A stretch of 64,000 bases of DNA from Hansfordia pulvinata (Eukaryota; Ascomycota; Sordariomycetes; Xylariales), in NCBI GenBank assembly GCA_006538405.1, contig BJKQ01000024.1:62001-126000 (forward strand). The letters run 5' to 3'. Made by a program: the position numbers and the translations under genes. The first letter of the stretch is position 1. Each line of letters opens with the position of its first letter. Under the pieces are notes generated by a model that was given only the letters and a program-made list of their open reading frames with translations, did no database searches and had not been told where the DNA came from. This document shows, piece by piece, positions 1 through 10,932 of the stretch.

Positions 1-1
1 A

Positions 2-127
2 GCGACTGAGTCCCTGGAACAGTCGAGGCTTGATGATTGCATGGACTATGCAAGGAAGGAAATACCTGATTTGAGGATTGACATCATTCGTCAGAGCTCA
101 TTGGAGTTGTTTTATAATGATACTTAA
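2..127 (+). CDS. C-terminal end of an unknown gene, cut by the window edge
   Basis: From base 2 the frame reads about 41 codons without a stop and ends in TAA at 125-127. It is acidic and helical in composition (for example DCMDYARKEIPDLRID). The 5' part lies outside the window, so family and length cannot be judged. A chance open frame is possible. Confidence 0.35.
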   Translation, partial: ATESLEQSRLDDCMDYARKEIPDLRIDIIRQSSLELFYNDT

Positions 128-419
128 ATGATCGTACACGCAACGTAACGAAAATCGCGTGCTTGCGACGGATCACCACCTTTATGTAGGCGCTGAACAT
201 GTACCATGCACAGCAATGCATCCGTCAATTTCTTACCGACATCAGCGATTGCTTCCCTAGCCTTGCCTGGACTCTGCGCGACACGCCTATTCTCCAGATG
301 CAAGAACATACGGACAGCAAGATTACAGAACCATCTGAACAGCAAAGACTCGCAAATGACTGGTCGTAATCAATTGACCGAATTCCTATATAGGTCCGAC
401 AAACGTCACATAATTTGAG

Positions 420-700
420 TGAAGCACTCTGCAGAGCATTGCAATAGTGTCCGCCCTACTTATCGACGTTGATGGCCCTGTCCAGCAGCACCTGCACAAT
501 CTTGTGGTGTGGTTTCAGTGAAGCAGCCTCGAAAGCATTGCTACAATGCACGCACTGCATATTGGTGTCATCGTTCTACTCCGTCTGCATCAAAGCAATG
601 TTGTGGTACCCTGCAAATGAAACGTAGAAACAGCCATCCGCAAGGGCGTGGGCGTCATTGTCCATGAGCATCTGCACGGATCTGGCCAGGCCACCAGAAC
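420..700 (-). pseudogene. Ankyrin-repeat gene relic
   Basis: Translated on the minus strand, this stretch contains ankyrin-like pieces in order: FYVSFAGYHNIALMQTE, then SNAFEAASLKPHHKIVQVLL, then GGHYCNALQSAS. The helix pattern and the G-x-Y-x-NALQ-x-AS turn are typical of fungal ankyrin arrays. At least two in-frame stops interrupt it, one after QTE and one after INVDK. No F-box, NACHT or other partner domain is visible beside it. It is best read as the decayed end of a larger ankyrin protein. Confidence 0.55.
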
Positions 701-1497
701 TTTCTTAATAAAATGGCTGCGCAGTGTCCGGCTACTGTCATACCAAGGGTAGGAGTGGCTTGAGATCTGCAGTTTGTGACCCTTTGAGGCATACGCCACC
801 AGGCCGAATATGCAGCCAGACGAAGTCATCACCAACATAAGCGCTAGCAAACACGCTATGAGCCGCCTGGAGGGAAAGGCGTATACGGTAGCCAATGGGC
901 CGTGGCGCCTTTCAAAAGCTGAAAGTATATCCGAAATAGCGCTGGTGGGCAGGTGTGGGGCTGCAACTGTTCGGGTCGGGGTCAATCCAAGCAATTGCGA
1001 TCCGCGTCCGCGCAGGGCTGCGGCTCAGTGCACCTGTCCCACCATTGAGGCTATCCTTATGGTTGCAATTGCTATGCCAAGTGACACTGTATCGTCTGCG
1101 ATTCACACGACCAACGGATCAATGAACACCAATGCGTACTATTATAGAACCTACGGCGTCCGATCGTGCGATAGTGACGAGTGCAGCGCAACACGTTGCC
1201 CTGTACAAGGGGCAGCATGGTAGGATTGCATAGCAGAGCCATGTAGGCGCTTGGATGCGATGACCCATGATGAAATGCAAGGTTGGCCATTGAGGGATCC
1301 TGACAGAATGCGCGTCTCCATTGGTGCAAAGTGTTTTCCTGCGAAAGGGGTATTGCCCCGGACGTCGCATACTGTCCTTTTTGATCTGTAAGAAATGTTT
1401 GAATTCCATTTTGTCGTCACACATCACTTCTTGCGAGTCATGGAGTAATCTTTCCTGTGCAAGGAAAATGAGCGTAATATCGTTGAGCTGCAAATAA
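701..1497. other. No recognisable gene
   Basis: Several overlapping open frames of 60-137 codons exist on both strands, but none shows a recognisable domain or a coherent exon chain. I see no RNA gene or clear repeat. It lies downstream of the C2H2 gene. Confidence 0.4.
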
Positions 1498-2576
1498 CTA
1501 TATATGGTGTGCATGAAATCTTCTCATGTGCCGCCTGAGGTTATCCCTCCTGGTGAAAGTAGCCCTGGGGCATTGACTGCAGTGTAAGCGCGGTAGGCGT
1601 TGGTGGGTTTCGACATGTCTCTCCATGTCACTAGCTTTCGCCATGCTGATGTGGCAGTATGGGCATGAAAGTTTCTTGATAGCAGAGCTGAAGATTCAAT
1701 CAATATTCGGCATTCACAAACCGAAAGCTTCAATGATGGCGTCGTCGATGACGTCGTCGATGAAACGAGATTGTTCGGTGATGGGACTTCAAACCCACCT
1801 GACTGAACAAGGGGCGAGAGGCTTGGAAATGAGTGAAAGTTATCTAGCGATTCATATTCAACTGAGGGAGAAGCATTCGTGCCTGGTCCGCGGCGAAGAT
1901 TGTCGTTATTTCTGGGGGGTCTAGCAGTTGCGTTTCGTGATTCATACATTTCTGATGTAGCAGCAAATGGTGTACTCTAAAGAGCATCTGGTTCCATTTG
2001 TGAAGCATCGAGACCTGTGTTGACCAAGTTGTCAAACTGACTTTCTAACGCAAGATGGGTCGGAATGGAAAACATGGCATCGCTGGGATCACCAAAACGT
2101 GAGAGTAAATTTGACGTGTGTAGTTCTGAAGTGAATTCCTGCATTTGATCATGCCATCTTGTCGAGCTGACATTGTTGCTGCCCGATATTGCGGTGCCTG
2201 AACTACCTGATGAATAAAGCTGTTCATCGATAGGAATGTAACACTCAAAGGTATCGGAGCATTCATTAACTGCGAAATATCAGTCAGTTTGTCAGTCATA
2301 CAACTTCGAGACGATCTCATTCGCTCACAATCCATGTCACCGAGTACTAAATGGAAAAAACGAGCGCAAAACGTGATGACAAAGACCAAATCACGTTGGA
2401 AAATATGATAGATTGGGCGATTGTTTAAAGCTAAATAAGATCTGGTTGCAGGTATTCGATGAGTTTCCACGCCATCCACCCCTTGAAAAATTGGCAGAGC
2501 GGAGAAATACATTCAATTTGGGCCGGCTGCAGATGAGCTGATCTGCGATGTCATACATGACGTCTATGGCTGGCAT
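1498..2576 (-). CDS. C2H2 zinc-finger protein, probably interrupted
   Basis: The last exon, ending in TAG at 1498-1500, encodes two consecutive C2H2 fingers. The first runs CPYCHISMAKASDMERHVETH-like with both Cys and both His. The second runs CSQC...RRHMRRFH. Upstream, a serine/proline-rich stretch reads continuously from about 2260 to 1710 (pieces: LLSRFGDPSDAMF, TSSTTPSLKLS). A GTGAGC intron near 2265-2325 with a CTGAC branch joins it to an upstream segment that may start at 2576. An in-frame TAG lies near 1978 in the middle exon; it could fall in a 48-nt intron or mark a pseudogene. DNA binding, probably transcriptional, is inferred from the fingers. The last exon is firm; the 5' structure is tentative. 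Confidence 0.55.
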
Positions 2577-2742
2577 GAGTCAGCGAATCAAAGTTGAGAC
2601 TATGGGTGACGAGCGCACGAATCAAATGAATTTCCCTAGAACATTTTATTTAGCAAAGTCATCGTAGGCTCCATTTTCTGTTTCATTCGATGGGATGTCG
2701 GATGATACGCCATACCCTTCGAAGAGCAAGTTTTCTTATCGG

Positions 2743-2774
2743 TCCTAGGTAAAATATGTCCTAGGTAAAATACT
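2743..2774. repeat. Tandem 16-bp repeat, two copies
   Basis: The unit tcctaggtaaaatatg is followed at once by tcctaggtaaaatact, differing only at the last two positions. It is AT-rich and non-coding. Confidence 0.8.
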
Positions 2775-2900
2775 TTTAATGTTGGGCAAGACGCTGATGT
2801 GATGATATTGCAAGCTCGATCTCATCTGTACGGTCATCTTTATGGCTGCCAGGTGTAACAGAAGCCCTGTAGATCTAGTTCATGTCGCCAGATGGAAGTG

Positions 2901-3336
2901 TCAATGCACATCTGTCTTTGTAGGTACTACGCTTAGTTCACGCACGTCATAGTTGTACGCCGCCTCAATCACGCGCAATGCTGGAAAGTACATCTCCTGT
3001 CGTGGTGAGTTTTGGTTTTGTTTGCATGATTGGTGACTGGTGGTCAATGAGAAATTCACCTTGGATTTCGAGATTCCAACGGGACAGAAACATAGTTCTG
3101 ATATGAGATGAATCAAGTGTAAAATGACCTAGATTCATTATAGGTAGTACTCCCTGCGACACATCTGGCACAATAATGTCCGAAACTAAGAATGGACGCT
3201 TCGTTTGGCGAAGGAATTGATCAATATGTAATCCAACAGGCTTGGAATTCGAAAGGGGAAAGGTGGGCATAAAATCATGACGCATAACCTCCTGTCCCTG
3301 ACAAAAGCGGTGACGAAACTGATCCACTTGCAACAT
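2901..3336 (-). CDS. Hypothetical protein fragment
   Basis: An ATG at 3336 opens a 123-codon frame with unbiased composition (starts MLQVDQFRHRFCQGQ). Near 2985 it ends, while the next frame continues sensibly as EMYFPALRVIEAAYNYDVRE to a stop at 2901. That suggests a small intron or a one-base shift. I recognise no family. It lies between the C2H2 gene and the deaminase gene on the same strand and could be a separate short gene or a 5' part of the C2H2 gene. Confidence 0.3.
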
Positions 3337-3512
3337 GGCGAAACTGGAAGACTGAACAGATCATACGCAGATTACAAATAAAATAATCATCTCATTTGAA
3401 ACACACCGGTCATAGCACAGCCCCGCCATCGGAATCAGAGTCGGAACAGTCCGACAGGCTAGCTCGATGCATTTCCTTCTTTGTTTCCAACTCAGGCGGG
3501 TGCAGCGTGGCG

Positions 3513-5147
3513 TTAGATCCTAGGTATGAGGAATAATATCCAACAAATCAGTCCTCCATGCTCAAGGTATAATGGCTGGGAGTTTGACATACCACGACAA
3601 TTGATGCTACGTTCTGTCCAACCAGTGTTCGAAGTTTCAGTGATACAAGTAAACGAGTCTGGGCGAGTGGCGCTGGGAGATGCAAGATCCTTGACTTTGT
3701 TGAATGCAGCTTGGCGGACTTCCTTTACCATTAGATTCAGGATGTCACGCTGCAAAAGCCAATGCGGATCACGATGCTTCTGTTCTACCAATGGCAAACT
3801 CCAGTTCAGGTAAATCTTATCGTGGGCCGCATGCGGAAGAACCTGCAAAGGGTGATGTTCAAAGTAAAGCCGGCAACAAAGGCACGCAGGCTTACTGCAA
3901 CCAACGCAGCGTGCCCCGAACGCAAACGTTTTGTTGTTCTTGTGAAAGTGTTCTAGTACTTGGATCTCTGCATGGATGGTGCGCGTTCTTCTCTTGGCTC
4001 GGAACTCAAGTAGGATGCCCTCTTCCAATCCAGTCGTGACACGTATCCTGTTGATGTAGTCTTGAAACTTCTGCAGGGATTCTTTCTTATCCGACCTCAG
4101 CTTTGTATTTGGGTTCGGAAACATCCTGCACATGATTCCGTCCAATGTTGTATGCGGGTCAAGTTCTGGGATGGAAGCGATAGCTGTTCTTGGCACGAGG
4201 CTCACAGTCCACCTGTGTAGCAGAACGGAAACGTAAGGGGCATCCTCAATGATTCGGATTGGGGTTCGAATGTGCAACGCCAATCTGCCAAAGTTGTGAC
4301 AGAATTTGCGAAAGCAATCTGGGTAGTCGAAGGTCACGAGACCAGTGTTTTCGTGTGTTTCTTCGCTTCGCTGTCTAAGTTGTTGAAATTCAAGTGTGTG
4401 GCGGTTTTCATATGCCATGCGACAAACGAGCAATGTATCGATATCTGGGCCAAAGATGAAGTGTTCAATCCAGGTGCGCAGTCCCGCTGTATTCATCAGC
4501 ACCTCTAAGGGTAATTTGTTGCGGCATCATATACGACTCACGATTCGAATCGGTTTTCTGCAACCATTTGGAGCACTCCGAAGCAAACGAGCTGAGAAAC
4601 CTGATTACCATGCGGCATCTTTTCTCAGCATGCCTGACACAGAACTCGATCAATTCGATTTCCTTCGCATGGTGCTTCTGATCATCGACAGCTGTGATGT
4701 CCTTAATCTTTTTTAATGCCGTATCCAGAAAAGATGCCAGGTCAGGGGAAGCCATTTCATTTGTCGCAACCCAGAAAACCACGCCAGCGTCCGTTTCCTC
4801 TACTGCAATGGATGTGGTGCTGGCCCCCCTTTCCTATGGTCGCATAAGAAAGAGAGATCGTTCAGAAACCGTTGACAGCGGCTTGTGATGGACGATGGGT
4901 CATGAGCTCTGGAAGGTCGAGGCCCTGGCTCTGTTCGAAGTAGTTTCAGCAGAATCAAAGGCTCATAAAAGCGATGGAGTAGTCTCTCATAAGGATCAAA
5001 TCTAGGGCGTTTATTACCCTTCACTTTTTCAATGCAAGTCATTGTGCCGGACATTGATGAAAATTTGCGAAAAAAGGAGTTACAAGCAATTTCTGTAGTT
5101 GGTGGCGTTGCAGAAGACTGCCTCGGAGTGAAAGAAGAGAGATGCAA
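3513..5147 (-). CDS. OTT_1508-type nucleic-acid/nucleotide deaminase-like protein
   Basis: The C-terminal half carries the deaminase signature HAEIQVLEHF (H and E near 3974-3966) and then GCSKPACLCC, a C-x2-C zinc site (near 3902-3873). This is the pattern of the fungal OTT_1508-like deaminase family. Exon 1 runs 5147 to 4542. A 55-nt intron at 4487-4541 has a GTGAGT donor, CTGAT branch and ACAG acceptor. Exon 2 runs 4486 to 3513. In exon 1 the frame breaks in a six-C run at 4824-4829 (plus strand). One extra base would give FLCDHRKGGAS followed by VVFWVATNEM, a natural continuation, and a protein of about 526 residues, a plausible full length. The break may be an assembly indel or real. Family members have an unproven role; some deaminases of this clade are thought to act as toxins or mutators. 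Family assignment is good, function is inferred. Confidence 0.75.
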
Positions 5148-5319
5148 ATTGTTTCTAGTTCAAGAGTGCATTGTGATACAGCGGGATAAAGATGGATTAA
5201 ATACGGATACTTTTATCTACGGCAATAACCCTTATCTAACGTCCAAGGCCCTCGAATTTGACACCTACAGAAATCCTAATTGTGACTGTCTTGCAGAGGC
5301 GCGCATTCCGCAGGTGTGA

Positions 5320-5532
5320 CTCTCGCACGCGCGCCTCCCGCACGCGCGCCTCTCGCATGCGCGCCTCTCGCATGCGCGCCTCTCGCATGCGCGCCTCTCG
5401 CATGCGCGCCTCTCGCATGCGCGCCTCTCGCATGCGCGCAGGTGCGTCTCCCGCATGCGCGCCTCTCGCATGCGCGCCTCCCGCAGGTGCGCCTCTCGCA
5501 TGCGCGCCTCCCGCATGCGCGCCTCTCGCAGA
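5320..5532. repeat. GC-rich minisatellite, 15-bp unit, about 14 copies
   Basis: The unit gcgcctctcgcatgc (with cac, ccc and aggt variants) repeats about 14 times. Because the unit is a multiple of three, most frames stay open and encode pentapeptides such as MREAR or RASRM. Each junction contains the palindrome GCATGC. It lies between the 5' end of the deaminase gene and the start of the ATPase gene, which are divergent. The apparent proteins across it are artefacts of the repeat. Confidence 0.9.
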
Positions 5533-5864
5533 AGATCATGCATTTACACAGTACACCCATGCTCAATCAGTCCAAGTCCTATCGGATTCTCACTCTGGTG
5601 ATGTCGCGTCATTTAGGCGTACACTGAGAAACGTAAAACTTTCTCATGTAATTGAACATAATAGAGAATGGAGAGTTTTCCTTGCCATCAGTATAGTATA
5701 TATGCGGCACATTAGAACTCTTTTTCGGCTGAATAGAGAGACTATATTTTGCATGTTAAACTTCACATTTGATTTCACATTTGATCATTTACCGTGTTTG
5801 TGAAAATCCATTTTTTTTCCTACTCTTTGAATGCACGACTTCTCAGTTGTCATCGTTGAAAGCT

Positions 5865-7513
5865 ATGGCGCCTCAAACTGCTTCCGCGACTAACGAAATC
5901 TCAATGGTCAAGTTTCGGCAACATATGAAGCTTCTCCAAAGCCCTTTGGAGAGTGAAGACATGTGCCGTGATGATATCCTAGCCAACTGTGTTATCATAT
6001 CCCCGTCCCTAATCGACTCCAGTGGGAAAAGCCAGGTGGCCAAACAGTATGGCCTCTTGGCCGGACTTTTGGATGGAGATGGGATTTGTGAAGATGATAG
6101 TCTCATCACAAAGATACAGGATCCGCGAATTTTCTTCAACACGATGGCACCATCCAGCACCTTCATCTGCGGTGCCCAAGGTTCAGGGAAAAGCCATACG
6201 CTTTCGTGCCTCCTAGAAAACTGCCTAGTTGCTTCTAGCGCTGCAGAGCTACAGAGGCCCCTCAGTGCCCTCGTTATGCACTACGATACATTCATTTCGG
6301 ATGATGGTGGCTCGCCTTGTGAAGCGGCGTTCCTGTCGTCTATACCTTCGGTCAAGGTTCGAGTGATCTGTGCTCCATCAAATGCTGCTACAATCGAGGT
6401 ATTGTTTATTGTTACCGGCTCTTCGATATGGTTTCAAAGCTGACAGAACTAGAGTACATACAGGCGCTTGGGCGTAGATGTCCAACCCCTTCAGATCAGA
6501 AGCGAAGATCTGAACAGCAAAAGGATGTTGGACCTCATGGCCTTCAACAACGAAGAAAACACAGCATCTCTTTACGTCCAGGTGATCCACCGAATTGTAC
6601 GCGACATGAGGATAGAGCAGCAGATGAAAAACAGCCGCTTCGATTATGATGTCTTCAAGCAGCGCCTTCTATCCTCTGGCTTGTCTGCAGCGCAAGCAGC
6701 TCCTTTGCAGCAAAGACTGGCCCTTCTTGAAAGCTTCATGGCCCCCATCCTGCCATCTGCTAGTAAAAAGGCCAAACATAAACGGCAAGCAGGAACGGAC
6801 TGGTGCAACGAGGTGAGGCATGCTTCAATAGGCTCCGATCGCATTGCTAATGAGATACAGCCCGGCATGTTGACGATAGTGGACCTCTCCTGCCCATGTG
6901 TCACACCCGAGACTGCCTGCCTGCTCTTCAACATATGTTTGAGTTTGTTCCTCGAGCAGGAAATCACATGCGGCCGGGTCGTCGCGCTTGATGAAGCTCA
7001 CAAGGTAGGAGTCCATCAATCATAGTGGCAGGTATTTCGAATTACTAACCATAACAGTACATGTCGACATCTCCGGAGTCCACAGTATTGACAAATACAC
7101 TCCTGTCGACTGTGCGCCTACAGCGCCATTTGGGAGCCCGCGTGGTCATTTCCACTCAAGAACCATCGATCTCTCCCGCCTTGCTTGATCTTTGCTCAAT
7201 GACAATTGTTCATAGATTCACCTCTCCCGCCTGGATGCAGATTTTGCAGAAGCATCTGGCAGGATGGTACTCTGATCCGAGTTCTTCAGAAAACGGGGGC
7301 AACGATTACATGAAAAGCAAGGAATGGCATTCGCAGCTTCTCAGAAAGATTGTCTCGTTGAGAACGGGGGAAGCATTGATTTTCTCTCCATTTGCGATAG
7401 CAAACCTAGCAAGAGATGCTCAGACTGGGAACTCGATCCAGTCCGCTTACATGTGGGTAAGAATTCGGGCGCGTCTTTCATCAGATGGTGGGAGAAGCGT
7501 ACTGGCCGAGTAG
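5865..7513 (+). CDS. HerA/FtsK-like P-loop ATPase
   Basis: A 513-residue protein from three exons: 5865-6398, 6453-7004 and 7058-7513. The introns are 54 nt (CTGAC branch) and 53 nt (GTAGGA donor, CTAAC branch, AACAG acceptor), both phase 0. Walker A is GAQGSGKSHT (about residues 106-115), preceded by FFNTMAPSS. Walker B is GRVVALDEAHK at the end of exon 2. Exon 3 continues with RLQRHLGARVVISTQEP, the HerA/FtsK-type Arg plus Gln sensor block. Members of this superfamily pump or translocate DNA, or act as motor subunits of nuclease complexes; the substrate here is unknown. The ATG at 5865 is chosen because the conserved region follows it; no in-frame ATG fits better. A decayed inverted copy lies at 50.85-52.40 kb. 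It is the first gene of the cassette. Confidence 0.8.
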
Positions 7514-7924
7514 AGATCTTCGAATCGAAAGCATACTTAAAGAATCTTCATTGGCTTGAAACATATGTCGTGATGCTGGTAATACATTTTCTTTTTACCA
7601 TCCCAAGGCACTCGAAAAAACCATCCTTGCAACATTCATCGCGTGTACTGCCACCTGCCGATATCACTTACCTTTCGAAATTCAACTGAGTATGCTGAGT
7701 AAGGTACCTACCTGCTTCCTGTCGACTACTGGACGTCTTCCGATTAAAACGCCGTGCGCTTAATTGACTATTTTTAACTACTACCACCAGTCAACGAATG
7801 TATTCAAAATATGATAGAGACCTGATAGCTCTTCAAAATGGCATTCAGGGAATATGAGAACGGCCGGCCAAAGTTGCCCTATCGATCGCCCAGTCAGTGC
7901 TTGATTGACAAGGCCTTTACTAAA
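7514..7924. other. Intergenic, convergent ends
   Basis: This stretch lies between the 3' end of the ATPase gene and the C-terminal end of the patatin relic. No gene or RNA is recognised. It is moderately AT-rich. Confidence 0.4.
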
Positions 7925-8506
7925 TGCTGGTCGCATATAGGATCATATAGGCGAAAGGAACAATTCCCAACTGACAGGCACGCATTGTCGTGTTCAATCT
8001 CTAAATAGAAGATCAATTCCAAAGATCCAGCCTCCAGCTGTACGGACTCTTTTGCGGGTTGCTGACCAATGGTGTGAAACAAATTCGCGAAATGTTGTTC
8101 GCGGCCGTCACAGCTGTATACAAGGCAGATACCAACACTTAGACGGATAACCGAACTAACAGCTATCAGGAAAGCTTACCAGCTAGGGACGAAGCTTTGA
8201 ACAGTGTGACGTTCAGCGCATTTGTGTTGGAAAGATGGCATTCCAAAGGCTTGAAGTGAGGAGCTGCGCCCCAGTCGACGAGGATAAGGGAACTTTTGAA
8301 CTTCAATATGAGGACAAACTTATCGTGCCAGATCCCCATGGTTGATCGTGGTCAGGTTTGCGATGTCTTGTGATCAATCTGTACCCTCAATGACCTGTAC
8401 AACGGACGGCTTCTCATGCCCCAGGTCGTCGATAATTCGGTAATATGGCAGAATTTTTTAACCGTAGCTCGCGAGGGCTTGCGTCAATTTGAAGTTAGGC
8501 ACTCAT
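7925..8506 (-). pseudogene. RING/patatin-like gene relic (cassette copy A)
   Basis: On the minus strand from ATG 8506, pieces match the intact gene at 58.2-60.7 kb. They include LQI near the start, RIIDDLGHEKPSVVQVI and LILVDWGAAPHFK. After a large internal deletion the C-terminal piece follows: VQLEAGSLELIFYLEIEHDN then SVGNC, near 8085-7930. The start codon is followed by a stop in place of the conserved Trp of MTPW, and further stops and shifts occur. Roughly 2 kb of the intact gene is missing. It lies between the ATPase and gene U, opposite in strand to both, as in the other two cassette copies. Confidence 0.75.
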
Positions 8507-8896
8507 GACTGCCAGAAGAAGACTCGTAGTTTGATACTATCAAGTGTCGATTCAATTGAAAACACTGGTAACGATATAAAATCTGTGCCCCACTTGACAT
8601 GTTGTGCGGGCTGTACAGTGTCCCAGAAATCATCTGGGCTTGCTCCACCAGCCCCACCGGTAGTGACTGAAAACCAAAATCTGCTGCGCTAGAGGCAGTG
8701 CAAGATCCTGAAAACGGATTCCAGGTACGACAAAACTCAACTCATCACCTGGGTGCCTCATTGAGGTTATCTATGCATATATATCTAATGCATCTGGGCA
8801 AAAGAAAGTTATTGAGAGGCTTTCGAAAAGACAAGCCCTTGACAAGAACCATAGATTCCACTCTTCAAATCGCCTTTTTTCTACCCCAACTGAACG
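8507..8896. other. Divergent promoter region of the patatin relic and gene U
   Basis: Short open frames only. It separates two divergently oriented genes and probably holds both promoters, as does the matching segment at 50.1-50.4 and 60.7-61.0 kb. No specific site is claimed. Confidence 0.35.
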
Positions 8897-10932
8897 ATGT
8901 TGCGCTCGCGTCGCAAGAACGACGAGACTGTGTTTGATAAAGATCAGTTCGAAATCTTGGAGAAGCTGAGAAAGGCGAAGAATTCTTATGATGTAGTGGA
9001 CGAAGAATACGAGGACATCCTGTCGAAAAAGAGGAATGCAGATGGAAATCTGAACAAAGAAGCTTGCAATGAAATCCTGGACTGGATCCGAAATCATTCC
9101 AAGAAAGGTAATATATCAATTAACCGTGCCTATAAGACGCTGACAACGCGACAGACAAAGAGGGTCAACGTGACCAACCGGGCCTTTCTGCAACGAAACG
9201 CAGTCGCTTAGAACGCGATCAGTCGGAAGAAGAGATACGACGAAAGCCAGCTATCAGCCGCCCCATAAAACAGCTGCGGTCGGAGGCTCCTACCCAGAAG
9301 AGGGAGCACCAGGCATCTGACCCCGGGGTCAGAATCAGAGAGGGTCCCTCCCCAGATCGCGCGAACAAAAAATCTCGCCCGGAGCCTCCTGCGTCGAAGC
9401 GAGAGCGTCAAGATTCAGATCTCGAAGTGAAGATCAGGGAGGCATCTTCGACCGACCGTCCAAGCAAGAAATCCCGTCCTGAGCTAGAAAAACAATCCAA
9501 TCAGCACACGGATGCTGCCATCCCGCAAGCGGTTACTCAGGGAGGTGGAAAACTCATGAAACCCTTTTCCAAGTTTGCCCGTGAGGAAGGTGTTTTCAGC
9601 TCTTTCAGTCACTCAGATACTCGCGGGGAGCGTGCCAGATCTCCAAGAGTCGCTATTCAGCAACAATCAGCTCACAATGACTCTGCTCCCAGGGAAGGCC
9701 AAGACAGGTCACTGGTTGATCGCAGTACGAAAGGGTATTTGCCACAAACCCGCCAAAGATTTCAATCCCATGTCGAAAGCGGCGAGGAATCGGAAGAGAC
9801 CCAGAAAAAAGTCCAAGCCCGACGCCCCCCAGGTCTCTTGTCTCGGCAGCAGTCTATTCCCAATGGGCCATCCCAGCACGAGAGAGGCATGGGGATACAA
9901 GCCGTTCAATCCCTAGTTTCGATGACCAGCTCAGGCAATTCGCAACCAAGCCTACTTGATGATCACAATCTTGAAGAAATCTTGAAGATGTTCCCAACTA
10001 GGCTTCCAACGGGAGAGGAACTACAAAATACGGTTTCGAGTCAAACCGTTGAGAAAATGCATTACTTGGATCATGTTTCCGGAAAGGAAGTCGATGCACT
10101 CATCATTGGGCTCACGCCACGTGGCCAGCTTCTAGTTGCATTCCAGGGCAGAAAAACAGAGTTTCCCGGGTATCGAGCAGGTGCATTAGTCCTTGCGTCT
10201 GAATGTCGGCAGGAAAAGGCGGCCTGGATCGCAAGTCGCGGCTCATCGCCTTTGGAATATCGGACTGCTGCTAGCTTCAGTGGAAAGAAGTTTTCTGACT
10301 TTGATCTGCTCCTTGTTGCTAGCGCTCCAGATCGAGGCAGCGAAAACAGGGCTCGGTTTAATTATCCCGTCACTGTGATTTTGGGAAAATTCCGGGACGA
10401 GCAATTCATCACAATCGTCCCGAGATCCACGTTCAATTGGGTTTATGGCCAGAGGAGAACGGAAATTATGTATGCAAGACACAGAGATCGAGAGGGCACC
10501 CCACAGCCTCAGGCGGCGATCTCGAAGGGCTTGATCCCGGATTTCGCTGGCACATTGCCGTCCGGAGCACCAGAATTACTGTCATCGACAGAAGAAACCC
10601 GGCCAGCCAAACCAGTGACCTATCAGTCAAAGACACCAAGTGCGGGACGAGGGTTCGCACGAACAGTGTCAAGATCTCCCGAACCTGATCAAGGATTGTC
10701 GGACATGGAGTCAGATTACAGCGTCGATCGGCAATCCAAAGGAGGCTTGACCCCACGTTCTGGAACTACAGCTGCCACCTCTCCATCGCAGACACCTGAG
10801 CGTACCCTTACCGCGAAAGCCTCGAAAACTCCGATGGCAGGGAGTTCTAGGCTCTCCCCCAAGAGGCCAGCCAGACATGTTCGCTACGATCTGGATGCTT
10901 CCGGTTCGGATTCAGGGGTGATTGACACATAG
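8897..10932 (+). CDS. Cassette protein U, largely disordered with a C-terminal folded domain
   Basis: Exon 1 8897-9107, a 47-nt intron 9108-9154 (GTAATA donor, CTGAC branch, GACAG acceptor), exon 2 9155-10932; 662 residues. Residues 1-70 are charged and helical (FDKDQFEILEKLRKAKNSYD). A long Ser/Arg/Lys-rich, low-complexity part follows, with two 33-residue tandem repeats. Residues of about 370-530 look folded, with alternating hydrophobic strands such as VDALIIGLTPRGQLLVAF and VTVILGKFRDEQFITIVP. An acidic/serine tail ends DASGSDSGVIDT. I recognise no family. Basic stretches (KKSRPE, KRER) suggest nuclear location, which is an inference. C-terminal relics of the same gene lie at 49.84-50.12 kb and 61.02-61.20 kb, always next to the patatin gene. 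Confidence 0.75.
9283..9480 (+). repeat. Two 99-bp tandem repeats inside gene U
   Basis: Units 9283-9381 and 9382-9480 each encode 33 residues with the shared pattern E-x-P...KRE-Q-SD...V-IRE...DR-x-KKSRP. The phase is kept, so the duplication lengthens the disordered region without breaking the frame. Confidence 0.75.

Noticed and set aside
5236..5803. Several 65-181 codon ORFs made of MREAR/RASRM-type repeats
   Set aside because: They are translations of the 15-bp minisatellite in frames kept open by its length; no non-repeat domain is attached.
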